DNA of 31,505 nucleotides. It comes from DYCT01 sp051875715 (GTDB taxonomy: Bacteria; Bacteroidota; Bacteroidia; Bacteroidales; Bacteroidaceae). Location of the stretch: contig JBJEHD010000093.1 in the NCBI GenBank assembly GCA_051875715.1, forward strand, positions 1-31,505, read 5' to 3'. This document shows, piece by piece, positions 1-8,283 of this stretch (positions within the stretch are counted from its first letter, which is position 1; the number at the start of each line of letters is the position of its first letter). Position numbers and translations under genes: made by a program. The notes below the pieces were generated by a model. That model saw only the letters and a program-made list of their open reading frames with translations. It was not told where the DNA came from and did not search any database.

Positions 1-353
1 AGGAACAGTTCGCGCATGGCGGTGTTGATGGCGTCGCACACCAGGTCGGTGTTCAGCGCTTCGAGGATGGTCTTGCCCGGAAGAATTTCGGAAGCCATGG
101 CGGCGGAGTGGGTCATGCCCGAGCAGCCGATGGTCTCGACGAGACATTCTTCGATGATGCCTTCCTTGACGTTCAGCGTCAACTTGCAGGCACCCTGCTG
201 CGGAGCGCACCAGCCGATGCCGTGGGTTAAACCTGAGATGTCTTTAATCTCTTTTGCCTGAATCCACTTGCCTTCTTCGGGGATGGGAGCCGGCCCGTGG
301 TTGGGGCCTTTGGCTACACAGCACATGTTTTCTACTTCGTGAGAATAAGTCAT
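1..353 (-). CDS. GGGtGRT-type iron-sulfur scaffold-like protein (5' part only)
   Basis: The reading frame starts at the ATG complementary to 351-353 and stays open to the window edge (117 codons), so only the N-terminal part is present. The protein begins MTYSHEVENMCCVAKGPNHG and continues with GLTHGIGWCAPQQGACKLTL and ETIGCSGMTHSAAMASEILP. This is how I remember the GGGtGRT proteins of Bacteroidetes, which are related to NifU-type Fe-S cluster scaffolds. The Cys residues in WCAPQQGACK and TIGCSG are candidate cluster ligands. The cellular client is unknown. It is divergent from the pilus operon and has its own minus-strand promoter about 100 bp upstream. Family assignment rests on recalled sequence similarity; the C-terminal half cannot be checked. 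Confidence 0.85.
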   Translation of the reverse strand, partial: MTYSHEVENMCCVAKGPNHGPAPIPEEGKWIQAKEIKDISGLTHGIGWCAPQQGACKLTLNVKEGIIEECLVETIGCSGMTHSAAMASEILPGKTILEALNTDLVCDAINTAMRELF

Positions 354-455
354 ATTCGCTTTGTTTTAGTTATAGAATAAAAAAACGTTCGTCTTTCCGT
401 GGCTTCGCAAGGCCGGGCGGGACGCGCTGCACACTCCTCCATTGCGAAACGTGCG

Positions 456-463
456 CAAAGTTA
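456..463 (-). promoter_or_regulatory. -7 promoter element of the GGGtGRT gene
   Basis: Read on the minus strand, this is TAACTTTG, a perfect match to the Bacteroidetes -7 consensus TAnnTTTG. A CTTG lies about 18 bp further upstream and could be a weak -33 element. The predicted start is near 449, giving a leader of about 95 nt before the ATG at 353. Confidence 0.6.
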
Positions 464-739
464 ATGGTTTTTCCGGGAAATCAAGTGACTGGAAAAGATT
501 TTCTTCAAAGCCTTTGCGGACTACCCTGTCGGGTATCGGGCCGTTGGCCCTCATGGCAAGCCCTCGAGAAGTGAGGGAAAGAAAAGGTCGAACACGGAAG
601 GGGCATATAATATAATAAGGTATTAAGGAAAGGGGAACTGTTATAGACGTAAAAGATTAAACAAAAGCAGGAAAAGGCGTAGGAGGCTGATACATAGTGC
701 AGAAGGGTGTGGAAGCAATCGTTAACAATAATTAAAAAT

Positions 740-748
740 GGGGGGGGG
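740..748. repeat. Run of nine G, candidate slippage tract
   Basis: Nine consecutive G residues lie 23 bp upstream of the near-consensus -7 element of the pilus operon, so they abut its -33 region. Homopolymeric G runs near promoters are known phase-variation sites in other bacteria through slipped-strand mispairing. Activity here is inference. Confidence 0.6.
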
Positions 749-771
749 TATTTTATTAAGAATATTTTTAT

Positions 772-779
772 CAACTTTG
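772..779 (+). promoter_or_regulatory. Probable -7 element of the pilus operon
   Basis: CAACTTTG matches TAnnTTTG at all positions but the first. The spacing to the ATG at 829 predicts a leader of roughly 40 nt. The -33 region is T-rich (about 749-756) but has no clear TTTG, and it abuts the G9 tract. Most other promoters in this window have a perfect -7 element, so this one looks weaker and more open to regulation. Confidence 0.5.
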
Positions 780-796
780 CAGACATAAACAGTCTG
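780..796. promoter_or_regulatory. Short inverted repeat at the pilus start site
   Basis: CAGAC (780-784) and GTCTG (792-796) form a perfect 5-bp inverted repeat with a 7-nt spacer, placed over the predicted transcription start. It could be a regulator site or a small 5' leader hairpin. It is short enough to be chance. Confidence 0.3.
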
Positions 797-828
797 ACAA
801 AACATTGCATGACATTGATAGAATCGAA

Positions 829-2166
829 ATGAACTTGTTCCTCTGCTCCATACGGACATACATCCGGCTGAACTTGCGTGTGGCCCTGCTCTTCTGTTTG
901 GCCATCAGCCTGGGTTGCTCCAAAAGCCTGGCCGCGCAAGCCCCGCAGAAAAAAGACTCCGTGCGGACCACCACGTTGCGTTTTGCCGACCGGTGGGGAT
1001 TCCGCACCAACGCCGTCGACTGGCTGCTGCTGATGCCCAACGTGGGGGTGGACTTCGACCTTTCCCCCTCCATCTACAACAATTCGGTGCTCTCGCTCAA
1101 CGTGCGCGGCAATTGGCGTACGTCGTCCACCTACAAGCCAGCCCGGTTCTTCAATGCCCTGGACGGGCGCATGGAATACCGCCACTATTGGCGTACGCAG
1201 TTGGGGTCCAAAAACGACACGGTATCTTTCTTACAAAAACTATTTTCCAAGAAACGCGAGAACCCGCGCTATTGGCGGGCCTACTACCTGGGAGGATACG
1301 TCGATGCCAACCGATACTCGTTCCGTCTGGGCGAGCATGTCAGTTATCAGGGACATAGTTACGGGGCGGGCATCATGGCCGGCTTTGGCATCCCGCTCTA
1401 CACCTTCAGCCACGGCTACGTGGACGTGGAACTGGGGGCCGCCGTGGGAGTGGCCCTGGCCGAAACGGACAAGTTCGACTACAACCGGTCCGGCGACTGT
1501 TATGTGGTGAGCGAACATAAAGCGATGCACATCGTTCCATATCCCATCGTACACGACCTGCACGTGTCCTTCATCTATCGGTTCAAGTCGGTGAAGGAGA
1601 AATACGGCAAGGTGAACGAAGCACGCATCGAACGCAAGCAGGCGAAGGCGCAGCAAAAGCAGGCGCGGCGCGACTCCATCCAGCACGCACGCGACTCCGT
1701 CAAAGCATTGGCCGCCGAAGCCCGGTTGGCCCGGAAAGCCGAACGCCTGCAGGAGCGACGCCGCGACTCCATCCGCGCGGCCCAACTGGATTCGCTCAAG
1801 GCCGTGGCCGACTCGCTGAAGCAGGCCGGAAAGGCCATGCCGGCCGACACCGAGGCGGAAGTGCCCACGCTGGACCAACTGATTGTACAAGAGCCTCTGC
1901 CGGCCGACACGACGGCGAACGCCAAGCAGCGCGCCCCCAAACAGAAGAAGGCCAAGAAGGAAAAGGCTGCTGAGCCGAAGGCCAAGAAAGAGAAGACCGA
2001 CGAACCGAAGGCCAAGAAAGAAAAACCTTCGAAAAAGAAGAAGGAAAAGGACGCCGCAGAACCATCGGCCAACGAGGAGGAAACCCCGCAGACGGATGCC
2101 GCACAAAGGCCTTCCTCTGCGACCAGACGCCGACTGTTTCCGGCCCACACGGACGGGGAGGCATAG
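829..2166 (+). CDS. DUF3575 outer-membrane protein with long Lys/Ala-rich tail
   Basis: First gene of the pilus operon, 445 aa. I chose the ATG at 829; an upstream in-frame TTG at 805 would add eight residues and sits close to the start site. An N-terminal export signal is clear (hydrophobic about residues 18-30). Cleavage may follow AQA, or Cys30 may be lipidated, although the lipobox is poor. Residues about 55-240 carry the DUF3575 pattern (RTNAVDWLLLMPNVGVDFDL, later YRHYW, and GHSYGAGIMAGFGIPL), typical of small beta-rich outer-membrane proteins in Bacteroidetes pilus loci. From about residue 245 the protein turns into a charged helical region with repeated RDSI/RDSV and LDSLKAVADSLK units. 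An Ala/Glu/Lys/Pro-rich tail follows with two near-identical EPKAKKEK units and poly-Lys. The tail may bind peptidoglycan or other polyanions (inference). Nine bases separate it from the next gene. Confidence 0.8.
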   Translation: MNLFLCSIRTYIRLNLRVALLFCLAISLGCSKSLAAQAPQKKDSVRTTTLRFADRWGFRTNAVDWLLLMPNVGVDFDLSPSIYNNSVLSLNVRGNWRTSSTYKPARFFNALDGRMEYRHYWRTQLGSKNDTVSFLQKLFSKKRENPRYWRAYYLGGYVDANRYSFRLGEHVSYQGHSYGAGIMAGFGIPLYTFSHGYVDVELGAAVGVALAETDKFDYNRSGDCYVVSEHKAMHIVPYPIVHDLHVSFIYRFKSVKEKYGKVNEARIERKQAKAQQKQARRDSIQHARDSVKALAAEARLARKAERLQERRRDSIRAAQLDSLKAVADSLKQAGKAMPADTEAEVPTLDQLIVQEPLPADTTANAKQRAPKQKKAKKEKAAEPKAKKEKTDEPKAKKEKPSKKKKEKDAAEPSANEEETPQTDAAQRPSSATRRRLFPAHTDGEA

Positions 2167-2175
2167 GGAACCGAC

Positions 2176-3435
2176 ATGGAAACAAGCATGAAAACAATGG
2201 AAAAACATCGTCGACATAACGCATACACGGCTTCGGCGGCCCTCGTCCTGCTGACGGCGGCTACGGCCTGTACGCAGATGGATTTGTACCAACCGGATAC
2301 GCCTCTGTACAGCGTGCCCCTGTCGGTGCAAGTCGCATGGGACGGCATCGCAGACGAAGACCGCTCGGACAGTCTGTACGTCTTCGCCAGCAACCAACTG
2401 GAGTTCGCTCGATACGTGTTCGCCTACTACCGCGAGGACGACTGCCTGCTGACCTACCGGCCCGGCGGACGAACCAAAGCCGGGGAAACGGGCGAAGAGG
2501 AAACAACCCCGACCGAGCCAGCCGAACCTTCGGAAGACAACCCGACGGAAACCCCGTCCGAGGACGACTCGGAGAATCCGGCAGAAGAACCGGCCGAGGA
2601 CACGAATGCCTCCACGGAGGCCCGCATCGGCGGAGGTGACTATCGCGTGCTGGCTTGCACCATGGACGACATCCGCCTCGAAGCCAACCGGACCTATTTC
2701 CAGCAAAGCGAATGGGCCACCATCAACTCGCTGACCTTGTCCGAGAAGCGTGCGTCGAAACCCGGCTACACGGGGTGGGTCAACTACAACGCATCCTATC
2801 CCTACCTGCAAAGGCTGGAAGCCCCAGTCTACGTGGGCGTCGGCACGTTGCACGTGTCGCACCGGGCTGAAGGGGTGGAGGTGCCGCTGTCCATGCACAG
2901 CCTGACCCAACAGGTCCGCGTGCGGGTGCATCTCCATCAGGCAGCAGGCCTGCCCGTCGACAGCGTCGTGGGCGAACTGTCGGGCGTGGCCGCAAGCGTC
3001 AACCTGTCGGACGGCATTGTGCAGACCGACCTGAACACCACCGGCCGCGTCTGCTTCAAGATGGACAAACAAGACGGGGGAACGGCCACCGAAGTATCCT
3101 TCGAAGGCGGCTTCCACGCGTTCGGGCTCATCCCGGGCGAAGCAACCTCGGGTTATGGTGCCTCCATCCTCCACGTGATGATATTCACGAAGGACGAGAC
3201 GCACGACATGTATGTCAACCTGACCCGTCTGGTGGTGGAAGCTCGTCCGCTGGTCTATGATCTGGCGTTGGACGGCTATCGGAAGAACACGGACAAGGTG
3301 GAACTGGAATGCCCCCTTGTCCTGGACGTAGAGAACTTGAAAAACGACATAGAGAATGGAACGTCGGACATGACCCCGGGTGCCGAAGGGTGGTTCTACG
3401 GGGAGGCCGACCATGAGATTGAAGACGAGACATGA
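2176..3435 (+). CDS. FimB/Mfa2-like pilus anchor lipoprotein
   Basis: A 419-aa protein with a lipoprotein signal peptide (LVLLTAATAC, Cys32). The mature start, CTQMDLYQPDTPLY, followed by beta-strand-like segments, resembles the FimB/Mfa2 (possibly DUF5119) anchor family, which holds type V pili in the outer membrane and limits their length. Its place directly before the pilin genes fits this role. An unusual acidic segment rich in Pro, Glu, Thr and Ser (about residues 101-149) is inserted between the first strands and ARIGGGDYRV; it looks like a flexible spacer and low-complexity insertion. The stop overlaps the next start as ATGA (3432-3435), implying translational coupling. The family call is by pattern and context; a tip or accessory pilin is the alternative. 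Confidence 0.7.
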   Translation: METSMKTMEKHRRHNAYTASAALVLLTAATACTQMDLYQPDTPLYSVPLSVQVAWDGIADEDRSDSLYVFASNQLEFARYVFAYYREDDCLLTYRPGGRTKAGETGEEETTPTEPAEPSEDNPTETPSEDDSENPAEEPAEDTNASTEARIGGGDYRVLACTMDDIRLEANRTYFQQSEWATINSLTLSEKRASKPGYTGWVNYNASYPYLQRLEAPVYVGVGTLHVSHRAEGVEVPLSMHSLTQQVRVRVHLHQAAGLPVDSVVGELSGVAASVNLSDGIVQTDLNTTGRVCFKMDKQDGGTATEVSFEGGFHAFGLIPGEATSGYGASILHVMIFTKDETHDMYVNLTRLVVEARPLVYDLALDGYRKNTDKVELECPLVLDVENLKNDIENGTSDMTPGAEGWFYGEADHEIEDET

Positions 3436-4787
3436 TAGCGAAACGAAAGATAATGGAACAGACTATGATACAACGAAAATGGACAGCCGCCCTGGCCCTG
3501 CTGATGGGCGTGTGCGGATGTTCGGACAACAGTTACCGCGGGACGGAGCCTGTCGACCCGGACGATACCGACAAGACACGCGTCCCTGTGTCGTTGTCGT
3601 TGGGCAAGATTGTGACGATAGAGACGACCAAAGGAGCCGGTGCCATCGACGACACGGATGGCTCGTTGGGCAAACAAATCTGGTCGGGCTCGAAGGTAAA
3701 CGTGTTCGCCTTTCGCGATGTGGCTTCGTGCGACGAACGTGCCACCGACGTGTCGGCCGACGTATCGGCTCCGGGATGTCTGATTGACGGAGGAGGTGAA
3801 GAAGCCGCGAACGACTACGGATTGGTCGCCACGGTCAATGCCGACGGACAGGTGCTGACCCTGCCGAGGCAGATTTTCTATCCCACGGTGAAAGACGCCA
3901 CCTACAATTTCTTCGCTTTCTTCTGCGACGCACGCAGAGGCGAGGGTGGGGTGAGCCGCACGGCAGACCAGATTTCGTTCCCCATCGAAATCGACGGGAC
4001 GAACGACGTGATGACGGCCTACGCCGGACGGTCGAACTTCCAGTGGGATCGCTACGACCGCTCGCGCTTCGACGATGTAACAGCCAGCCGGATTGAATCC
4101 TGGGCCTACAGCGTCTATACCGAACGCCGACAGATCACCCCGATATTCCGCTTTCGCCACCATCTGGTGCGCTTCCGCTTCGACCTCTATGCCGGTGCAC
4201 CCGAGGACTCGGTCACCGTGCGTTCGGTTGAACTGCTCGATATGCCATACAAGGCCCAATTCACGGTGGCTGTCGCCCCCGGCGAGGACGGACTCGTGGA
4301 CGACTCGCAGTTGCGGCTCGACTTCGACCGCGACCAGACCACCATGTTCACCCTGCGCGAGCGGAAAGTGACCAACGACCAGGACGGAAACTACCAGAGC
4401 AGCACCATGACCGCCACCACCCCGGTGGGCATCGCACAAGGGACAGGGTCGGCCACCTCGCCCTACGACACAAAGGTGGCTTCGTTCGGCGAGAGCCTGC
4501 TGGTGCCGGCACCCGACCAGATGCCGCACGGATACCAGTGCCGAATCACCATCACGCAACATAAGAAACGCAACAACGGAACTTATCAGGAAATTGGCAC
4601 TTTCTACACCGACATGGAGATGAAACTGGCCGACGGAGAATTGTTTAAGGCCGGAAACGTGTACACGGTGAAACTGGCCATCTTTGGTGCCAAAGAAGTG
4701 AAGATGAACACGACGCTCACACCCTGGAACGACGGAGGCCATGTGGACATGAACGAAGACGACATTGTAGACTATGAGAACGAATAG
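3432..4787 (+). CDS. Fimbrillin family lipoprotein 1 (largest pilin-like subunit)
   Basis: 451 aa, coupled to the anchor gene by the ATGA overlap; the ATG codons at 3453 and 3465 are alternative starts. The lipobox is VCGC (Cys30). Family marks are the early strand ending TIETTKGAG (Lys67, the position where Arg/Lys cleavage matures type V pilins), the gd-igvfa-like stretch SKVNVFAFRD, the F-x-H-x-L-x-R-F core (FRFRHHLVRFRF), and the C-terminal strand TTLTPWNDGGHVDMN. Being the longest of the six and next to the anchor, it could be a tip or basal adaptor rather than the major stalk pilin (inference). It is exported as a lipoprotein and should sit on the outer surface. Confidence 0.85.
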   Translation: MIAKRKIMEQTMIQRKWTAALALLMGVCGCSDNSYRGTEPVDPDDTDKTRVPVSLSLGKIVTIETTKGAGAIDDTDGSLGKQIWSGSKVNVFAFRDVASCDERATDVSADVSAPGCLIDGGGEEAANDYGLVATVNADGQVLTLPRQIFYPTVKDATYNFFAFFCDARRGEGGVSRTADQISFPIEIDGTNDVMTAYAGRSNFQWDRYDRSRFDDVTASRIESWAYSVYTERRQITPIFRFRHHLVRFRFDLYAGAPEDSVTVRSVELLDMPYKAQFTVAVAPGEDGLVDDSQLRLDFDRDQTTMFTLRERKVTNDQDGNYQSSTMTATTPVGIAQGTGSATSPYDTKVASFGESLLVPAPDQMPHGYQCRITITQHKKRNNGTYQEIGTFYTDMEMKLADGELFKAGNVYTVKLAIFGAKEVKMNTTLTPWNDGGHVDMNEDDIVDYENE

Positions 4788-4805
4788 AATCATTATCAAA
4801 AACCT

Positions 4806-6035
4806 ATGAATATGAACAAGAAGTATTTGATTGGAACATGGACGGCCTTGATGTTGGCATCCTGTTCGGGCGACGATGGGTCGCAGCCCAGCGTCGGAAA
4901 CGAGTTTACCACGGAAGGCACCCCGGAGATGGTGCAGATGTCGGCTCATGCCGCATCGGTATCTACCAAAGGCTATGGCACGGTGGGCGATGTAGCTGGA
5001 GCCACCAATCTCTGGCGCTCGAACCAGGCCATCTACCTGTATGCAGTGACCAGCAACTATGCCAATGTATGGAGCGAGTTCGATAACCGTAAAGCCTATG
5101 TACAGCCAGACAACAATGTTGTCTATTTCGGCCCGCACACACCTGCTCCAAATCCGGAAGAAAATATGGGATTGGCCTCCTACTATGAATTGGGCAAGGT
5201 GAATGAAAACAACTCCTATTGGTTCTACGGATACCACGTGGATGATGCCGCTACCATGGGAACCAACGCAAAAGGCCAGATGGCTCCGGTGGTCAACATG
5301 GGCAGTACGTTGGAAGAGTCATACATCGACCTCACCATCGACGGAACGCAAGACATCATGGTGGCTAAAAATCCGGAGAATCCGTTTGCCGGAAATCCCC
5401 TGTTGGATGGCTATCGATATGGCTATAGTGCCTACACTTCGCGCCGAAATGCCACTCCCGACTTGGTATTCAATCACTGCCTGACACGTTTCACCATCGA
5501 GGCCATCGCTGCCGATGCGAATGCAGAGGGAATCCGCATCGACGAGATGTCCATCTACTCCAAGACAAAGGCTAAACTTTACTTTATGAAACCTGCCGAT
5601 GAAAGCCTTGTCCCTGCCGACAATGATAATGACGGGGCCACATGGTTGAAACTGAAGAAATACGATGCAGCCACGAACACAATGGTCGACCTGAATCCGG
5701 CGGCCGATTGCACATTGGCTTTTCCCGCAGACCAAACCGGACGCCCGATTGGCGACGGCATCATCTGTATGCCAAAGAAGACCAGTACCACTGATGTCTC
5801 CGACAAATATGTGCTTCGAATCACACAAACGCAAGAAAAGAATGGGCGCGAGGAACACCAAACGTTCAACCTGCCCATCCAAAGGGCTGACGGCACCGAC
5901 ATCGATTTCCAATCCGGCTACTCGTATAAACTGAGTGTGACCTTCCACGGATTTACCGCAGTGCGTGTGACTGCCACACTTACACCATGGAACGCAGGAG
6001 AAGATATTCCGATGGATCCGGATGATCTGCTCTAA
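4806..6035 (+). CDS. Fimbrillin family lipoprotein 2
   Basis: 409 aa with lipobox LASC (Cys20). It has the putative maturation site SVSTKGYG (Lys55), the conserved core LVFNHCLTRFTIEAI, and the C-terminal strand VRVTATLTPWNAGEDIPM, as in type V pilin subunits. It follows fimbrillin 1 after 18 bp; the leader is A/T-rich without a Shine-Dalgarno sequence, which is usual for Bacteroidetes. Its codon use and GC look less extreme than fimbrillin 1. Polymerisation by donor-strand exchange is known for the FimA/Mfa1 family; which subunit forms the shaft here cannot be told from sequence. Confidence 0.85.
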   Translation: MNMNKKYLIGTWTALMLASCSGDDGSQPSVGNEFTTEGTPEMVQMSAHAASVSTKGYGTVGDVAGATNLWRSNQAIYLYAVTSNYANVWSEFDNRKAYVQPDNNVVYFGPHTPAPNPEENMGLASYYELGKVNENNSYWFYGYHVDDAATMGTNAKGQMAPVVNMGSTLEESYIDLTIDGTQDIMVAKNPENPFAGNPLLDGYRYGYSAYTSRRNATPDLVFNHCLTRFTIEAIAADANAEGIRIDEMSIYSKTKAKLYFMKPADESLVPADNDNDGATWLKLKKYDAATNTMVDLNPAADCTLAFPADQTGRPIGDGIICMPKKTSTTDVSDKYVLRITQTQEKNGREEHQTFNLPIQRADGTDIDFQSGYSYKLSVTFHGFTAVRVTATLTPWNAGEDIPMDPDDLL

Positions 6036-6074
6036 GCGAATGAAAGAAAATAGTGTATCATCATTAATGTCTAT

Positions 6075-7157
6075 ATGGAAATGAAAAAGTTAGTAACCTT
6101 TGCAACCCTGTCGGCCCTGATGCTGGCCGGTTGCTCAAACGACAAAGAGTCGGCCGCTCCGGCCGACGAAAGCACGCCGATGCCGGTGGTGCTGGGGACA
6201 AAAGCTCCCACGCTGACCACCAAAGCCTCTCTCACCAGCATGAAGAATCTGGACATCACCGTGTGGGGTCTGGCCAAGAATGCTGCCGATTGGACCGTGG
6301 CCGACGCACAACTGTTCTCCGTGGCCAACGGTGCCGTAGACGCTGCGGTGGGCGGAACGGTACAGACCGACGGAAGTTCCGTAGTGCTGGCCAACGCCGA
6401 TACCCACTACTATCCGCTGAAAACCTCCAACAACTACTCGTTCTTCGGATGCTACCCGTCAACTTCCGTATCGAATCCCGCCACGCTGACCGCTGACAAA
6501 GTGCAGATGACGTACGTGGTCGACGGAAAGACCGATGTGCTGTGGGGCCGTGCACAGGCTACGCCTTCAGGCGACTACGATGGCTATAACGCCACCTATT
6601 TCCGCAAAGTTTCCGTCACGAAGCCCAACTTGACCTTTGAACACATGCTGACGCGTTTCACGTTCACCGTAAAGGTGGGTGACTCTTCAGCCAAAAACTT
6701 CAAGGTACATGACGTGAAGATGCTGAACGTGCCTACCACTGTGACTTTCGACGTGGCCGACCGCACGCTGGCCGGAAGCAATGCCTACATCCCCACGTAT
6801 GTCCCCACTGTTTCGGTTGAAGCGGCCACTGCCGATTTCCAACTCTGCGATGGGACCGGCGTCAATGCCGAGAAAGAATTGAGTACGGCCGAAGTAAACG
6901 ATTTGGTTCGTGTGGGCGAAAGCATCATGGTGCCGACACAGAATACCTATCAGATGGAGGCTTACTTCAGCAACAGCATCACCGGACACAACTTCTATTC
7001 CGAAGTGCTCGACATCCCGGCACCGACGGAAGGCTTTGTGCGTGGTGCTTCCTACGATGTGCAACTGACCATCTACGGCGAACGCAAGGTGGAAATCGAA
7101 GTGACGCTGAAGGACTGGGAAGACAAAGGAACCATCGACATGGGCGAACTGAACTAA
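6075..7157 (+). CDS. Fimbrillin family lipoprotein 3
   Basis: 360 aa with lipobox LAGC (Cys20). The putative maturation site is TLTTKASL (Lys50). It shares the stretch LDITVWGLAKNAADW with the two following genes, a sign of tandem duplication. The conserved core is LTFEHMLTRFTFTVKV, preceded by KTDVLWGRAQ, and the end is VEIEVTLKDWEDKGTIDMGE. The compact size and its close relation to fimbrillins 4 and 5 make this trio good candidates for shaft subunits (inference). A start at 6081 (MKKLVTF) is equally possible. Confidence 0.85.
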   Translation: MEMKKLVTFATLSALMLAGCSNDKESAAPADESTPMPVVLGTKAPTLTTKASLTSMKNLDITVWGLAKNAADWTVADAQLFSVANGAVDAAVGGTVQTDGSSVVLANADTHYYPLKTSNNYSFFGCYPSTSVSNPATLTADKVQMTYVVDGKTDVLWGRAQATPSGDYDGYNATYFRKVSVTKPNLTFEHMLTRFTFTVKVGDSSAKNFKVHDVKMLNVPTTVTFDVADRTLAGSNAYIPTYVPTVSVEAATADFQLCDGTGVNAEKELSTAEVNDLVRVGESIMVPTQNTYQMEAYFSNSITGHNFYSEVLDIPAPTEGFVRGASYDVQLTIYGERKVEIEVTLKDWEDKGTIDMGELN

Positions 7158-7185
7158 TCGGATAAACATTAAAACTCATATCACA

Positions 7186-8250
7186 ATGAAAACCAATTCC
7201 ATGAAATGGGCGGCCTTGCTCTTTGCCGGTGCATTGGCAGGCTGCAACAACAGCAACGAACCCGCTGTCGACGACAACGCTCCGATGATGGTGACGCTGG
7301 GTGCCAACACCAAAGTGACCACCAAGGCTGCCATCGACGGAACCACCATCCCCGCCAACCTCGATTTCTCCGTGTGGGGCATGGCCAAGAACGCCACCAC
7401 GTGGGCCGACTATGCCACGGCAACCGACCGCCGCAGCCTGTTCGCAGGCGGAGGCGTGACGGCAAGGGTAGCGGCAGGTAAGTTCAACTTTACCACTCCG
7501 ACCTACTATCCGCTGGAGAATGCCTACAACTACACATTCTATGGTGTGGCTCCGGCCACGACGGCCACCCTTGATGGCGAGAAACTGAACGTCAGCTATA
7601 CGGTCAACGGTACACAGGATGTGCTGTGGGGCTATAGTGCCGCCGACGATGCCGCGAAGGAACAGAAAGGATTCAACGCCAAATACCTCCGTCTGGAAGA
7701 CGGGTCGACCGGCGACAAGCCCAGCATCGAATTCAACCACATGCTGACGCGCTTCACCTTCATCGTGAAACTGGGCGGGGATGCACCTACCAATCCGACG
7801 AACCTGAAGGTAGACAGAATCCAACTCAACGGTGTGAAGAACACCTTCACCTTCACCATGGCCGACAAGGACGTGACGACCTACACCGGCGTGCCCGCCG
7901 TGACGCTGACGGGCGATGCTGCGGACCTTCCGTTAGTGAACGACAACGGCGACGTAATCACGACCGCGGCCTTCGTAGCCGAACAAGTAGTGGGCGACAT
8001 GATGATCCCGACCGACGGAACACTGACCGAAGTGCCTCTCACCACCATCCTGTCGAGCGACAACACCGCCACCACCGAACCGCTGCAGTACAACGCCGTC
8101 ATCAAGACGGTGGACGGTTCGGCTTTCCTGCCGGGCAAGAAATACGCAGTCACCATGACGGTATATCCCGAACGCGAAGTGGAGGTTGAGGCAACCTTGC
8201 TCGAATGGGAAGACGGAGTGGAGATCGAAGACCTGCCCGAAATCAACTAA
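7186..8250 (+). CDS. Fimbrillin family lipoprotein 4
   Basis: 354 aa with lipobox LAGC (Cys20). The maturation-like site is KVTTKAAI (Lys47), followed by LDFSVWGMAKNATTW, which is nearly the same as in fimbrillin 3. The core motifs are TQDVLWGYSA and IEFNHMLTRFTFIVKLGG; the C-terminal strand is VEVEATLLEWEDGVEIEDLP. It lies 28 bp after fimbrillin 3. Its high similarity to fimbrillin 3 over the N-terminal third and core marks it as a recent tandem paralogue. Confidence 0.87.
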   Translation: MKTNSMKWAALLFAGALAGCNNSNEPAVDDNAPMMVTLGANTKVTTKAAIDGTTIPANLDFSVWGMAKNATTWADYATATDRRSLFAGGGVTARVAAGKFNFTTPTYYPLENAYNYTFYGVAPATTATLDGEKLNVSYTVNGTQDVLWGYSAADDAAKEQKGFNAKYLRLEDGSTGDKPSIEFNHMLTRFTFIVKLGGDAPTNPTNLKVDRIQLNGVKNTFTFTMADKDVTTYTGVPAVTLTGDAADLPLVNDNGDVITTAAFVAEQVVGDMMIPTDGTLTEVPLTTILSSDNTATTEPLQYNAVIKTVDGSAFLPGKKYAVTMTVYPEREVEVEATLLEWEDGVEIEDLPEIN

Positions 8251-8283
8251 TCAGAAACATTCATTCTTAACACATCAACCGAT

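Larger units (their letters stand above)
354..828. other. Divergent intergenic region between the scaffold gene and the pilus operon
   Basis: This stretch of 475 bp has no convincing gene. It holds the minus-strand promoter at 456-463, a purine-rich segment (about 565-720), the G9 tract at 740-748, and the pilus promoter and start-site palindrome at 772-796. I saw no long flanking inverted repeats of the kind that border invertible promoters. Short frames here start at poor codons and overlap the promoters. Confidence 0.6.

Noticed and set aside
354..828. Invertible promoter upstream of the pilus operon
   Set aside because: I found no pair of long inverted repeats flanking the promoter and no adjacent recombinase gene.
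1240..5237. Very long minus-strand open frames (1240-3414 and 3396-5237) opposite the pilus genes
   Set aside because: They mirror GC-rich coding sequence on the plus strand, have no signal or family motifs and are rich in Arg, Val, His and Gly as expected for shadow frames.
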